Assembly: GCA_003282435.1 (NCBI GenBank)
Contig: QBZG01000006.1
Location: forward strand, 1 to 63,612
Direction of reading: 5' to 3'
DNA length: 63,612 nt
DNA from: SAR116 cluster bacterium AG-335-B03
GTDB taxonomy: Bacteria; Pseudomonadota; Alphaproteobacteria; Puniceispirillales; Marisalimonadaceae
The notes beneath the pieces are model-generated. The model saw only the letters and a list, made by a program, of their open reading frames with translations. It searched no databases and had not been told where the DNA came from. Both the position numbers and the translations under genes were made by a program. Of this stretch, positions 8,961 through 18,467 are shown one piece after another (the stretch's first letter is position 1; each line of letters begins with the position of its first letter).

Positions 8961-9908
8961 ATGATTAAATTAAGATATATACTTATATCAATTTTATTAT
9001 TCTTTTATATCATACCGGTTTATTCTCAGACTATAGAAGGATTAAAAGATATTGTATCTTTTCAACAGGAAAAAATATCTAGAATTGAAGATAATCTCAA
9101 AAAGGTAGTAGGTTTAATCGAAGAGCAATCTAATTTCAAGAATGATGAAGGTAATTTGAAATCGATTGAAAAACAGATAAATGTTGTCAACGATAGATTA
9201 AGACTAATTGAAAATAAAATAAAAAATATTACTAACTTGACCTATGATTTAGAATTTGCACTCAAACGAGTTGAACGTCATCTTCAATTATCATCAATAA
9301 AAACCGAGCAAGACAGGATAAATGATACAGAAACTAATGACCAAAATGACTCTAAAATTGACAAGAAAGCTGTTGTTAATAAAAAAAGTTTAGACGGTAA
9401 AACAAATGGTGTTTTAGGGTTTGTAAAAGAGAACGCTTCAAAAGATAATCAGACTAATGAAATATTAACTGATAAAAACTTTAAAGATGATAAAAAAGAA
9501 ACCACATTACCATCAGGTACAGTCGAAGAAAATTATAATTATGCACTTGATTTAGCAAGTCAACTTGACTTTATTAATGCTGAAAAAGCATTTAAAGAAT
9601 TTTTAATTTTACATAAAGAAAGTGAAAAGTCAGCTGATGCGCAATATTGGCTTGGCAGAGTTTATTTTGCACAAAAGAAGTTCGAAGAGGCAGCTATTGC
9701 TTTGGCTGAGTTTAATAGTGTTTTTCCTAATGATCCGAGATTTCAAGAGACAACTTTACTTATTGCAGAGGCAGCAGTAAACTTTGCACCACAAGATCAA
9801 TTATGCGATATTTTAAACCAATCACTAGAATTCATGATTAATCCTTCTGAAAAATTTATTAAAAGAATTAATTTTTTAAAGAATGAAAAGCAATGCGCCC
9901 CTGAATGA
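8961..9908 (+). CDS. cpoB: CpoB/YbgF-like periplasmic protein with coiled coil and TPR repeats
   Basis: Periplasmic partner of Tol-Pal; in E. coli CpoB couples outer-membrane constriction to septal peptidoglycan synthesis by PBP1B. The signal peptide (about residues 5-22) ends at PVYSQ. A predicted coiled coil spans about 30-110. A polar low-complexity linker of about 80 residues follows, then a C-terminal TPR domain (about 190-300) with the family motif NYALDLASQLDF...AQYWLGRVYFAQKKFEEAA. A weak AT-only hairpin (8925-8942, arms ATATCT/AGATAT) lies in the gap after pal and might attenuate readthrough. The final 4 nt overlap tilS. Confidence 0.9.
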   Translation: MIKLRYILISILLFFYIIPVYSQTIEGLKDIVSFQQEKISRIEDNLKKVVGLIEEQSNFKNDEGNLKSIEKQINVVNDRLRLIENKIKNITNLTYDLEFALKRVERHLQLSSIKTEQDRINDTETNDQNDSKIDKKAVVNKKSLDGKTNGVLGFVKENASKDNQTNEILTDKNFKDDKKETTLPSGTVEENYNYALDLASQLDFINAEKAFKEFLILHKESEKSADAQYWLGRVYFAQKKFEEAAIALAEFNSVFPNDPRFQETTLLIAEAAVNFAPQDQLCDILNQSLEFMINPSEKFIKRINFLKNEKQCAPE

Positions 9909-11203
9909 TTGGAGATTTTAACAATCATTTCAAACAAATTTGTATTAATTTAAATCCAATAAAAAAAGTATTTGTTCTTGGTTTGTCTGGTGGCATGGAC
10001 TCAATGTCGCTTTTATATTTACTGAAAAATTTTTCAGACAATAATAAAAGTTTTGATACAGAAATTTATCCAATTATAATTGATCATAATTTGAGGCAAG
10101 AATCTAATAAAGAAGCTCATGAGGTAGAAAATCTAGCAAAAAAGCTTGGTTTTAAGGCATCTATAAAAAAAATTTGTGGCAAAAAACCAACTGGGAATAT
10201 ACAAAACTGGGCAAGAAAAAAAAGAAGAGATCTTTTGTGTGAAGCCACATATAAATTATCAGCTAATTTACTTTTAGCCCATCATTTTGACGATCAAGCA
10301 GAAACTTTATTTATGCGTTTTACAAAAAATTCTGGTCTTGACGGACTTCAAGGAATGCAATCAGTTAAATTTTGGAAAGGAATTTTAATAATAAGACCAC
10401 TTCTTGTTTTTAAAAAAAAACAATTAAGAACTTTTGTAGATCAAAATAATATTAATTTTTTTGAAGACTCTTCAAATACGATGCTGAAATTTGAAAGAGT
10501 AAAAACAAGATATTTACTTGATAAAATTAGTAAAAAAAATTGGCCGAATATTTCACAAGAATTAAATAAATTTAGCAATATTAACACTATGTTATTTAAA
10601 AAAATTAAAGGTTTTTTGGCGGATTGGTCTTCTGAAAATATATTGATTGACGAGACAGGAGCTGTAAGGGTTGATTTAGATAATTTAAAAACAATTTTTG
10701 AGAAATCAAGTCTTCTTACTGTCAGTATTATTGGTAGAATAATCCAAACTGTTGGAGGAAAGGAATTCTCTCCAAAAAGAAAAAAAATATTAAATTTAAT
10801 TCGTATTTTATTTTACAGTAATTCAGGGAATAAAACCTTAGGTAACGTAAAAATATTTAAAAAAAATAATTATTTATTTTTTGTAAGAGAGCTAAGAAAT
10901 TTAAATTTTAATATGGAGATTAGAAAAGATAAAAATTATATTTTCGACGGAAGGTTTATAATTGTAAGTTCAAAATCTGGTAATTTAATTTCATCTAATG
11001 GAAATGATATAAGTAAATTTAGTAATAAACATCCTTTTTTTGAATATAGAGATATCATTAATAATACAATTCCTTGCTTACGTACCCTTGAAGGCTCATG
11101 CATTAAACCCCATTTAGAAATTATAGAAGTAAATTCAAATATACATGAAAAATCAAAGCAAAAATCTTTTAGTCTTTACCTCATGAATAAAGTATTGGTA
11201 TAA
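9905..11203 (+). CDS. tilS: TilS, tRNA(Ile)-lysidine synthetase
   Basis: Modifies C34 of tRNA-Ile(CAU) to lysidine so that it reads AUA codons, which are abundant in this AT-rich genome. The N-terminal PP-loop ATPase motif SGGMDS is at residues 28-33, and the family helices NWARKKRRDLL and LLAHHFDDQAETLFMRF follow. The C-terminal part (about 230-432) is divergent but its length matches other TilS proteins. The start overlaps cpoB by 4 nt (ATGA). The tol-pal-tilS-ftsH order is characteristic of alphaproteobacteria. Confidence 0.95.
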   Translation: MIGDFNNHFKQICINLNPIKKVFVLGLSGGMDSMSLLYLLKNFSDNNKSFDTEIYPIIIDHNLRQESNKEAHEVENLAKKLGFKASIKKICGKKPTGNIQNWARKKRRDLLCEATYKLSANLLLAHHFDDQAETLFMRFTKNSGLDGLQGMQSVKFWKGILIIRPLLVFKKKQLRTFVDQNNINFFEDSSNTMLKFERVKTRYLLDKISKKNWPNISQELNKFSNINTMLFKKIKGFLADWSSENILIDETGAVRVDLDNLKTIFEKSSLLTVSIIGRIIQTVGGKEFSPKRKKILNLIRILFYSNSGNKTLGNVKIFKKNNYLFFVRELRNLNFNMEIRKDKNYIFDGRFIIVSSKSGNLISSNGNDISKFSNKHPFFEYRDIINNTIPCLRTLEGSCIKPHLEIIEVNSNIHEKSKQKSFSLYLMNKVLV

Positions 11204-11231
11204 TTGAAATAATTAAAAAAAAAGGAAAATA

Positions 11232-13160
11232 ATGAATAATTTTGGAAAGAATATAGCTGTTTGGGTAATAATATCTCTTGTACTTGTTGCCATTTTTAAT
11301 GTGTTTCAAGGTGGTTCTTCAAAAAACACGGGCAATGCAATTGCTTACTCAGACTTTCTTGCAAGAGTTAACGCAGGTGAAGTTCGAGAAGTGAGTATAC
11401 AAGGCGATAAAATTTTTGGAGCCTCAAGCAGTGGCGTCCCTTTTTATTCATTTATACCTAAAGAAGATGCGTTAGCTAATAAACTTTCAGAAAAAGGAAT
11501 TAAAGTTACTTCCGAGCCAGTGGAAAGTGGTATGCCAGGAATACTTTCTGTACTTATTTCGTGGTTTCCAATGTTACTTTTTATAGGAGTTTGGATTTTT
11601 TTTATGAAACAAATGCAAGGTGGTGCTAAAGGTGCTATGGGGTTCGGAAAATCAAAAGCTAAACTTCTTACCGAGCATAGAGATAAAGTCACATTTAGAG
11701 ATGTTGCAGGTATAGACGAAGCTAAGGCTGAACTTGAAGAAGTTGTAGAATTTTTAAAAGATCCAAGCAGATTTCAAAAACTTGGCGGTAAAATTCCAAA
11801 AGGTGTATTACTTGTTGGCCCCCCTGGAACTGGAAAAACTCTATTAGCTAAAGCTGTTGCTGGTGAAGCAGGTGTTCCTTTTTTTACAATATCTGGATCA
11901 GATTTTGTTGAAATGTTTGTAGGTGTCGGTGCTTCAAGAGTCAGAGACATGTTTGAACAAGGTAAGAAAAACTCACCATGTATTATATTTATTGATGAGA
12001 TTGACGCTATGGGTAGACATAGGGGTGCAGGTTTAGGTGGAGGTAATGATGAACGAGAGCAAACTTTAAATCAACTTCTAGTAGAGATGGATGGATTTGA
12101 AACTAATGAGGGAGTAATACTTGTTGCCGCAACAAATAGACCAGATGTTCTTGACCCAGCTTTATTAAGGCCTGGAAGGTTTGATAGACAAGTTGTTGTA
12201 CCTAACCCAGATATGATTGGTAGAGAAAAAATTTTAAAGGTTCATATGAAGAAAGTCCCTTTATCTTCTGATGTTATATCTAAAACACTTGCTCGAGGTA
12301 CTCCAGGATTCTCTGGTGCCGATTTAGCAAATCTAGTAAATGAGGCTGCTCTATTATCTGCCCGAAAAGGTAGAAATAATGTAAGTATGGCCGAATTTGA
12401 AGAAGCTAAAGATAAAGTTATGATGGGCTCTGAAAGAAGATCCATGGTTATGACTGAAGAAGAAAGAAGGCTAACCGCATATCATGAAGCAGGTCATGCA
12501 GTTGTAGCAGCTTATTCACCAGCAAGTGACCCAATTCATAAGGCGACTATTATTCCTAGAGGCAGAGCTTTAGGTATGGTAATGAGATTGCCAGAAGGGG
12601 ATAGGGTTTCAATGGCTAAAGATAAACTTTTTGCAGATCTTAGAGTTGCATGTGGTGGGAGAATTGCTGAAGAGTTGATATTTGGAAAAGAAAAGGTTAC
12701 TACAGGCGCAAGCTCTGATATTAGAATGGTAACTGATACTGCTAGACGTATGGTCACTGAATGGGGACTTTCAGACAAACTAGGATTTTTAGCCTACGAA
12801 GCTAACGAGCAAGAAGTTTTTCTTGGAAGATCTGTTTCACAACAAAAAAATGTATCGGATAACACGGCTTCAATAGTTGATAATGAAATTCGTAGAATTG
12901 CTGATTCAGTTTACTCTGATGCAGAGAAAATGTTAAAAAAATATTCAAAGCAACTTAAAAGTGTCGCTGAAGCTTTGTTGGAATATGAAACTCTGGACGG
13001 TCAACAAATTCAAGACTTATGTAAGGGTTTAAATATTTCTATTAAAAAATCTAATGATAATGACAACTCTCCTAAAGCAAAAAAACCTAAGAAACGAGCA
13101 GGAATTCCTTCCACAACAGCTAAGCAAACGATTGTTACTAATGAAATAGACAACTCCTAA
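11232..13160 (+). CDS. ftsH: FtsH, membrane-bound ATP-dependent zinc metalloprotease
   Basis: Hexameric AAA+ protease that degrades misfolded membrane proteins and regulators, in enterobacteria including RpoH and LpxC, both of which are encoded in this window. Two N-terminal transmembrane helices (residues about 9-25 and 105-126) flank a periplasmic domain. Walker A GPPGTGKT is at 196-203, Walker B IIFIDE at 251-256, the second region of homology includes [20 protein letters not shown], and the zinc site HEAGH is at 418-422. The length of 642 residues is standard. The ribosome binding site AAAGGAAAA precedes the ATG. Confidence 0.98.
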   Translation: MNNFGKNIAVWVIISLVLVAIFNVFQGGSSKNTGNAIAYSDFLARVNAGEVREVSIQGDKIFGASSSGVPFYSFIPKEDALANKLSEKGIKVTSEPVESGMPGILSVLISWFPMLLFIGVWIFFMKQMQGGAKGAMGFGKSKAKLLTEHRDKVTFRDVAGIDEAKAELEEVVEFLKDPSRFQKLGGKIPKGVLLVGPPGTGKTLLAKAVAGEAGVPFFTISGSDFVEMFVGVGASRVRDMFEQGKKNSPCIIFIDEIDAMGRHRGAGLGGGNDEREQTLNQLLVEMDGFETNEGVILVAATNRPDVLDPALLRPGRFDRQVVVPNPDMIGREKILKVHMKKVPLSSDVISKTLARGTPGFSGADLANLVNEAALLSARKGRNNVSMAEFEEAKDKVMMGSERRSMVMTEEERRLTAYHEAGHAVVAAYSPASDPIHKATIIPRGRALGMVMRLPEGDRVSMAKDKLFADLRVACGGRIAEELIFGKEKVTTGASSDIRMVTDTARRMVTEWGLSDKLGFLAYEANEQEVFLGRSVSQQKNVSDNTASIVDNEIRRIADSVYSDAEKMLKKYSKQLKSVAEALLEYETLDGQQIQDLCKGLNISIKKSNDNDNSPKAKKPKKRAGIPSTTAKQTIVTNEIDNS

Positions 13161-13195
13161 CAAAAACTAATAATTTTGTTTCGCATAGGTAATGC

Positions 13196-14329
13196 ATGGC
13201 TATTGTGAAAAATAATAAAAGTTTATTTGCACCACCTTTTTGTGAAGAAGTTGAAACTTTTATAGTACCTATTCCTAAATCAAGGTTTGAATGTTTTAAT
13301 GGGCTGAGAATTGGAGGAGGTTGGCGATATTTTAACCAACTAAAAGTCATACAAAAAAAAAATAATTTATATGTGGAAGTTATCATGACTCCTACAAAGT
13401 TATTAAGTACTTCAAAAAATCATACTAAAGCCTCTTTACGAAAAGCTGAAATGAGCTTAGATAATATTATTAAGAAAAGATATCCATATTCTAAACTTAA
13501 TATGTCCCAACCACACATTATGGGTGTAATAAATATTACACCTGACAGTTTTTACAAGAAAAGTCAAAAAAGTGATTATAAATCTGTAAAATTAATTTTT
13601 GAAAAAATGGAAACTTGTGGTGCGTCAATTATTGATATTGGTGCTGAGTCAACTAGACCAGGCGCGAAAAAGATTTCGGTAAGTAAAGAAAAAAATAGAG
13701 CAATACAAATTATAAAATCTTTAAAAGAAAATAATTTCAATTCTCTTATATCTCTAGATTCACGAAACTTCTCTACCATGAAATCAGGTTATGAAAATGG
13801 TGTAGATATTATAAATGATATTACCGGCTTTGATAATAAAAACAAAATTGCTTTTGTATCGCAAAACAATTTGCCAATAGTAGTAATGCATATTCAAGAT
13901 AATCCTGAGACTATGCAAAATAATCCTGAATATAGTTTTGCACCAATAGATATATATAAATTTTTTGTTAAAAAAATTAATGAACTTGTAAGTATGGGAG
14001 TTGACAAAGCTAATATCGTTGTTGACCCTGGAATTGGATTCGGGAAAAATAAGTTTCATAATTTAGATATATTACGTAATTTGTCAATTTTCCATGGTCT
14101 AGGCGTCCCAATATTAATTGGATTAAGTAGAAAGTCACTAATCGAAGAACTTTTAATTGATAATTTTAAATCTCGTGGGATCAATAAAAAATCTATTAAC
14201 CCAAGTAAAAGGTTGAGTGGTTCAATTGCTTTTGCTATTCATGCAATTAACAATGGTGTTCAAATAATAAGAACACATGATGTCTTTGAAACAAACCAGG
14301 CATTAATATGTCAAAGAGCACTAATTTAA
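13196..14329 (+). CDS. folP: Dihydropteroate synthase with N-terminal extension
   Basis: Condenses 6-hydroxymethyl-dihydropterin pyrophosphate with p-aminobenzoate in folate synthesis. The TIM-barrel domain starts near residue 107 (PHIMGVINITPDSF) and keeps IDIGAESTRPGA, SLDSRNFS, VVMHIQDNPETMQ, VVDPGIGFGK, IGLSRKS and the terminal RTHD motif. The loop after TPDSF lacks the usual SDGG. About 105 extra residues precede the barrel. They form a small domain with an LRIGGGWRYFNQLKVI stretch that resembles extensions on some alphaproteobacterial FolP proteins, of unknown function to me. The family core is about 270 residues; this protein has 377. glmM follows after 11 nt. Confidence 0.93.
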   Translation: MAIVKNNKSLFAPPFCEEVETFIVPIPKSRFECFNGLRIGGGWRYFNQLKVIQKKNNLYVEVIMTPTKLLSTSKNHTKASLRKAEMSLDNIIKKRYPYSKLNMSQPHIMGVINITPDSFYKKSQKSDYKSVKLIFEKMETCGASIIDIGAESTRPGAKKISVSKEKNRAIQIIKSLKENNFNSLISLDSRNFSTMKSGYENGVDIINDITGFDNKNKIAFVSQNNLPIVVMHIQDNPETMQNNPEYSFAPIDIYKFFVKKINELVSMGVDKANIVVDPGIGFGKNKFHNLDILRNLSIFHGLGVPILIGLSRKSLIEELLIDNFKSRGINKKSINPSKRLSGSIAFAIHAINNGVQIIRTHDVFETNQALICQRALI

Positions 14330-14340
14330 AAAGGTTCTAA

Positions 14341-15723
14341 ATGATAAAAACATCTTTCAATATTTCTCAAAGATTGTTTGGTACAGACGGTATAAGGGGC
14401 ACCGTAAACAAAGACAAAGTTACTGCTTTAATGGCTGTCAATTTAGCAATGGCGGCAGGAGGCTATTTCTATGGTAAAGCAGGAACAAAGAAATCAAGAG
14501 TTTTAATTGGTAAAGATACAAGACTATCTGGATACATGCTCGAACCTGCTTTAGTTGCTGGTTTTACATCTGTTGGTTTAGATTCTATTACGACCGGCCC
14601 TCTTCCAACACCAGCTGTAGCTCATTTAACGAGGGTCTTAAGATGTGATTTAGGTGTAATGATTTCTGCATCCCATAATCCTTATGAAGATAATGGTTTG
14701 AAACTATTTGGTGCTGATGGATTTAAATTGAATGATGAAGTGGAAAATGAAATTCAGCTAAGGATGGCCGACGGACCGATTCTTGCCAAATCTGCAAATT
14801 TGGGTAGGGCTAGGAGAATGGAAGATGCAATTGGAAGATATTCGGAATTTGTAAAACAAATATTATCCAGAAGTGAAGATTTAAGTTCCATGAAAGTAGT
14901 GTTGGATTGCTCCAATGGTGCTTCATATAAGGTGGGACCTGAAGTTTTGTTTGAGCTTGGGGCTGATTCAATAATTATTGGAGCAGAACCTAATGGTAAA
15001 AATATAAATTTAGACTGTGGAGCTATGTTTCCAGAAAGAATGGCTAAAATGACAAAAGCACATGGAGCTAATCTAGGAATTGCTCTTGATGGAGATGCCG
15101 ATAGGGTAATTTTTTCGGATGAGAAGGGAAATATTATTCATGGTGATCAGATAATAGCTGTATTAGCTAAAGAAATGAAAAAAAACAATCAGTTAAACGA
15201 TAATAAAGTTGTAGGCACTTTAATGTCAAATCTAGGTTTAGAAAATTATTTAAAAGAACATAATATTAGCCTTTGCAGAACTAAGGTTGGTGATCGCTAT
15301 ATTCTAGATCAAATGATTAAATCTAACAGTAAACTTGGCGGTGAACCTTCTGGGCACATTTTATTATCTGATTTTGCCAAAACAGGAGATGGTTTATTAA
15401 CTGCGATTAAAGTATTGTCATTACTTAAAAAATCTGGTCAGAGAGCATCAGAGTTTTTAAGACCATTTAAACCAGTGCCTCAATCTCTAAAAAATCTTAA
15501 AAATATTAATAAGAATATTCTATCTAAAGATAATATCACAAATTTAGTAAAAACGCAGCAAAGTCTATTAGGATCAAAGGGTAGAATATTATTACGACCA
15601 TCTGGAACTGAAAACTTAGTAAGAATAATGGTCGAGTGTACAGATGGAAATAAAGTTAAAAAAATTACTGAGATAATAGCCAACACTATTCTTAAAGAAA
15701 ATGAATTTGACAAAATTAAATAA
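14341..15723 (+). CDS. glmM: GlmM, phosphoglucosamine mutase
   Basis: Interconverts glucosamine-6-phosphate and glucosamine-1-phosphate, the step before UDP-GlcNAc for peptidoglycan and lipid A. The N-terminus carries RLFGTDGIRG. The phosphoserine loop is MISASHNP with the active serine at S111. The magnesium-binding loop is DGDADR, and the substrate loop is GGEPSGH. The C-terminal phosphate-binding loop is RPSGTENLVRIMVE. The length of 460 residues is usual. Placement after ftsH and folP is conserved in many proteobacteria. Its 3' end overlaps thiD by 23 nt. Confidence 0.97.
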   Translation: MIKTSFNISQRLFGTDGIRGTVNKDKVTALMAVNLAMAAGGYFYGKAGTKKSRVLIGKDTRLSGYMLEPALVAGFTSVGLDSITTGPLPTPAVAHLTRVLRCDLGVMISASHNPYEDNGLKLFGADGFKLNDEVENEIQLRMADGPILAKSANLGRARRMEDAIGRYSEFVKQILSRSEDLSSMKVVLDCSNGASYKVGPEVLFELGADSIIIGAEPNGKNINLDCGAMFPERMAKMTKAHGANLGIALDGDADRVIFSDEKGNIIHGDQIIAVLAKEMKKNNQLNDNKVVGTLMSNLGLENYLKEHNISLCRTKVGDRYILDQMIKSNSKLGGEPSGHILLSDFAKTGDGLLTAIKVLSLLKKSGQRASEFLRPFKPVPQSLKNLKNINKNILSKDNITNLVKTQQSLLGSKGRILLRPSGTENLVRIMVECTDGNKVKKITEIIANTILKENEFDKIK

Positions 15724-16540
15724 TTTGCAGAAAACTGTCTTAGTCATAGCTGGATCAGATCCAAGTGGAGGTGCTGGAATACAAGCTGATTTAAAAACAC
15801 TTACTAGTTTTGGTGTATATGGTATGACGGCAATTACAGCATTGACAGAACAGAATTCAAATGGAGTTTTTGATATATTGGAAATTCCTATAGATTTTGT
15901 TGTAAAACAAATTAATTGTTGCCTATCTGACATTAATGCTAATGCGGTCAAGATTGGAATGTTACATAATGCAGATTTAATTTCTGCAGTACTTGAAGCT
16001 TTATTTAATAACAACATTGTGAGTAACAAGAATGTAAATATAATATTAGATCCAGTAATGGTGGCAAAGGGAGGGCATAAATTATTAAAAGAAAATGCAA
16101 TTGACGCTCTAAAAAATTTTATTAAGGTAGCTCAACCTATTCTAACCCCCAATATCCCTGAGGCCGAAATATTAACTGGAATTAAGATTAACAACCTTAA
16201 AGATATGAAAATTGCAGGAAAAGAAATAATTAATCTCGGTGCAAGTCATGTTATTTTGAAAGGTGGACATATGAAAGCACGGGTTATGACAGACCTGTTG
16301 ATAAATTCTTCAGAAATTCATTCAATTGAAACTTCAAAGATTATAACTAATCATACCCACGGAACAGGTTGCACAATGGCTTCGGCTTTGTCAGCTTCTT
16401 TAGCTAAATCTATTGACATTAGACACTCTTTTGAGATTGCCCATAAGTATGTGAACAATGCCATTAAAACTAACCCCAAATTTGGCAGAGGTAACGGACC
16501 AATAAATCATTGTTTTAATATAAATGAATTTATAAATTAG
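15701..16540 (+). CDS. thiD: ThiD, hydroxymethylpyrimidine (phosphate) kinase
   Basis: Phosphorylates HMP and HMP-phosphate in thiamine synthesis or salvage. The ribokinase-fold signature VIAGSDPSGGAGIQADLKTL begins near residue 15, and the catalytic loop NHTHGTGCTMASALSASLA is near residue 228. The length of 279 residues is normal. The ATG at 15701 lies inside glmM; the alternative TTG at 15725 would remove the 23-nt overlap but lacks a ribosome binding site. No other thiamine genes and no TPP riboswitch are nearby. The 3' end overlaps the convergent GST-like gene by 11 nt. Confidence 0.94.
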   Translation: MNLTKLNNLQKTVLVIAGSDPSGGAGIQADLKTLTSFGVYGMTAITALTEQNSNGVFDILEIPIDFVVKQINCCLSDINANAVKIGMLHNADLISAVLEALFNNNIVSNKNVNIILDPVMVAKGGHKLLKENAIDALKNFIKVAQPILTPNIPEAEILTGIKINNLKDMKIAGKEIINLGASHVILKGGHMKARVMTDLLINSSEIHSIETSKIITNHTHGTGCTMASALSASLAKSIDIRHSFEIAHKYVNNAIKTNPKFGRGNGPINHCFNINEFIN

Positions 16541-17186
16541 TTATTTTAAGAATTCTTCTGTACCAATTATAAATTGGATCACATTCGTCTAATAAATTAC
16601 AAGTACTACAAGAATAAACCCACTTAAAATTTCCAAAAAAAATATAATCTTCTACACCTGGTTCTTTCCCAGAAATAAATCCATTAATTTCAATAATTTT
16701 TCTAATAGGACTTATTAATTTTCTAAATTCTTTGATATGTTCAGGTATTTTAGGTATGAATTTAGTTATAGGACCTTTTATTCTATCTTCTCTTGTTTTA
16801 ATAAAGTAATTTAAATCACTACCTTCTAATATATTAGGTATTTCATGTGCAATTATTTTAAATAAAATTGGTAAAAGCTGTTTGGAAGTCCAAAGGTACA
16901 AAAAATGAGAAAAATTTTTAGATGTAAGATTTAGAAAAATTTTTTTATCATTATAATTTTTGTCTAACCAATTTATTATGTTCCATGAATCACAAACAAA
17001 TCCATTCTGGTGTTTTAAAATAGGAACTAATTGTTGATTGGAAAATTCTATTTTACTTTTTTCAGAAAATTTAACAGGCTCTGTTTCAAAATTTATTTGT
17101 CTATGAATTAGGCAAATTTTAACAATCCAACAAGGGGGGCTAAATCTCAAATCATTTTTTCCTGACAAATCGTATAACTTGAGCAA
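16530..17186 (-). CDS. Glutathione S-transferase-like protein
   Basis: 218 residues with a thioredoxin-fold GST N-terminal domain. The segment SPPCWIVKICLIHRQINFETEPVKF corresponds to the first alpha helix and second strand. QQLVPILKHQNGFVCDSWNIINWLD contains the cis-Pro in a VPIL stretch and the Asp-Ser glutathione-binding pair of the family. The all-helical C-terminal domain (about 95-218) is poorly conserved and ends with GKEPGVEDYIFFGNFKWVYSC, typical of GST C-domains. The substrate is unknown. It is divergent from serC and converges on thiD. I am confident of the fold, not of the activity. Confidence 0.75.
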   Translation of the reverse strand: MLKLYDLSGKNDLRFSPPCWIVKICLIHRQINFETEPVKFSEKSKIEFSNQQLVPILKHQNGFVCDSWNIINWLDKNYNDKKIFLNLTSKNFSHFLYLWTSKQLLPILFKIIAHEIPNILEGSDLNYFIKTREDRIKGPITKFIPKIPEHIKEFRKLISPIRKIIEINGFISGKEPGVEDYIFFGNFKWVYSCSTCNLLDECDPIYNWYRRILKITNL

Positions 17187-17208
17187 TTATATTTCCTTTT
17201 TTTGTTTG

Positions 17209-17236
17209 TTGACAAAAATTAAATAATCTTTAAAGA
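17209..17236 (+). promoter_or_regulatory. Candidate promoter for the serC-serA transcript
   Basis: A consensus -35 hexamer TTGACA (17209-17214) is followed after 16 nt by a weak -10 TAAAGA (17231-17236). This would place the transcription start near 17243, directly at the first hairpin of the serC leader. The -35 is strong and the -10 is poor, so the assignment is tentative. The spacing agrees with the leader structure listed separately. Confidence 0.4.
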
Positions 17237-17241
17237 CGTAC

Positions 17242-17288
17242 TTGGGCTGTTGCTTCCCAACAAGCAATAACATTTATTTGAGGTTAAT
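17242..17288 (+). promoter_or_regulatory. Candidate serC leader RNA with two alternative hairpins
   Basis: The 5' leader of serC holds two short perfect inverted repeats that share bases. One is TTGGG (17242-17246) with CCCAA (17256-17260). The other is TTGCTT (17250-17255) with AAGCAA (17262-17267), which has a 6-nt loop. They cannot form together, as expected for a switch. The ribosome binding site GAGG at 17280-17283 follows 12 nt later. A structured leader upstream of serC-serA in alphaproteobacteria is a published motif (serC leader). Assigning this sequence to that family is my inference and needs a covariance-model search. Confidence 0.4.
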
Positions 17289-18449
17289 ATGACCAGACCA
17301 TTAGTCAAGCCAATACGTCCTGAATTTTCTTCTGGACCTTGTGCAAAAAGACCAAAATGGTCTTTGAAATTTTTAAATAATAGTATTTTAGGTAGATCTC
17401 ATAGACATAAAATAGCTAGATCAAAACTTCAAGAGTTAATTGATTTAACAAAATCAATTCTAAGAATCCCCAAAGATTACTTAGTTGGTATTGTCCCGGG
17501 TTCAGATACTGGCGCCATTGAAATCGCAATGTGGAACCTTTTGGGGCCTAGACCAGTCAATATGTTAGTTTGGGACAGTTTTAGTTCGGATTGGGCAAAT
17601 GATATACAATCTCAACTTAAATTAGAGCATGTTCATATCTTTAAAGTTGATTTTGGTAAGTTACCTGATCTTACTAATAATCAATTTAAAGGTGACATTG
17701 TTTTCAACTGGAATGGTACAACTGCTGGAGTTTGTGTGCCAAATGCTGATTGGATCAATACCTCACGCAATGGTTTAACTATTTGTGATGCAACTTCAGC
17801 TGCATTTGCAATGGATATTGATTGGCAAAAGTTAGATGTTGGGACCTTTTCTTGGCAAAAATGCCTTGGTGGTGAAGCCGGTCACGGTATTTTAGTCCTA
17901 TCTCCAAAAGCAGTTGAAAGAATTAACACATATAATCCTCCTTGGCCCATACCAAAGTTATTCCAACTAAGAAAAAATGGTAAATTAAATCTTGATATAT
18001 TCTCAGGTGCCACGATAAACACACCATCCATGTTGTGCGTTGAAGATTTTTTAGACGCACTTAATTGGACTAGGGAAGTAGGTGGATTATCTGCACTAAT
18101 AAGTAAGTCTAAGAATAATTTAAATATAATTAAAAATTGGATTTCAGATTCTCATTGGGCTGATTTTTTGTGCGAGGATGTTAACAATTTATCCAGTACA
18201 TCTATATGCTTAAAGTTAGTCGATCCTAAAATAATTGACCTTCCATTAGAGATTAAAAATAATGTTGAAAAAAATATTGTTAAATTATTAGAAGACCATA
18301 AAGTTGCATTTGATATAGGTAGTTATAGGTCAGCTCCACCAGGATTTAGAATTTGGGGTGGTCCAACAGTTGAAAATAATGATGTTAAGAATTTATTACC
18401 TTGGTTAGATTGGGCTTATTACGAAACATTAGACCAACTTAAAATATAA
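17289..18449 (+). CDS. serC: SerC, phosphoserine aminotransferase (Methanosarcina/alphaproteobacterial type)
   Basis: PLP enzyme converting 3-phosphohydroxypyruvate and glutamate to phosphoserine. The N-terminus (KPIRPEFSSGPCAKRPKW) and the segment RSHRHKIARSKL match the TIGR01365-type SerC found in alphaproteobacteria rather than the E. coli type. The PLP lysine is K191 in FSWQKCLGGEAGHG, and CDATSAAFAMDIDW precedes it. The C-terminus has the family's APPGFRIWGGPTVE. The length of 386 residues is standard. The ribosome binding site TGAGGTT lies 6 nt upstream. serA follows after 18 nt, giving two consecutive steps of serine synthesis in one operon. Confidence 0.95.
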   Translation: MTRPLVKPIRPEFSSGPCAKRPKWSLKFLNNSILGRSHRHKIARSKLQELIDLTKSILRIPKDYLVGIVPGSDTGAIEIAMWNLLGPRPVNMLVWDSFSSDWANDIQSQLKLEHVHIFKVDFGKLPDLTNNQFKGDIVFNWNGTTAGVCVPNADWINTSRNGLTICDATSAAFAMDIDWQKLDVGTFSWQKCLGGEAGHGILVLSPKAVERINTYNPPWPIPKLFQLRKNGKLNLDIFSGATINTPSMLCVEDFLDALNWTREVGGLSALISKSKNNLNIIKNWISDSHWADFLCEDVNNLSSTSICLKLVDPKIIDLPLEIKNNVEKNIVKLLEDHKVAFDIGSYRSAPPGFRIWGGPTVENNDVKNLLPWLDWAYYETLDQLKI

Positions 18450-18467
18450 TATAATGAAGGTAGAAAA

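Noticed and set aside
15700-15725. Thiamine pyrophosphate riboswitch upstream of thiD
   Set aside because: thiD starts inside glmM with no leader, so there is no room for a TPP aptamer.
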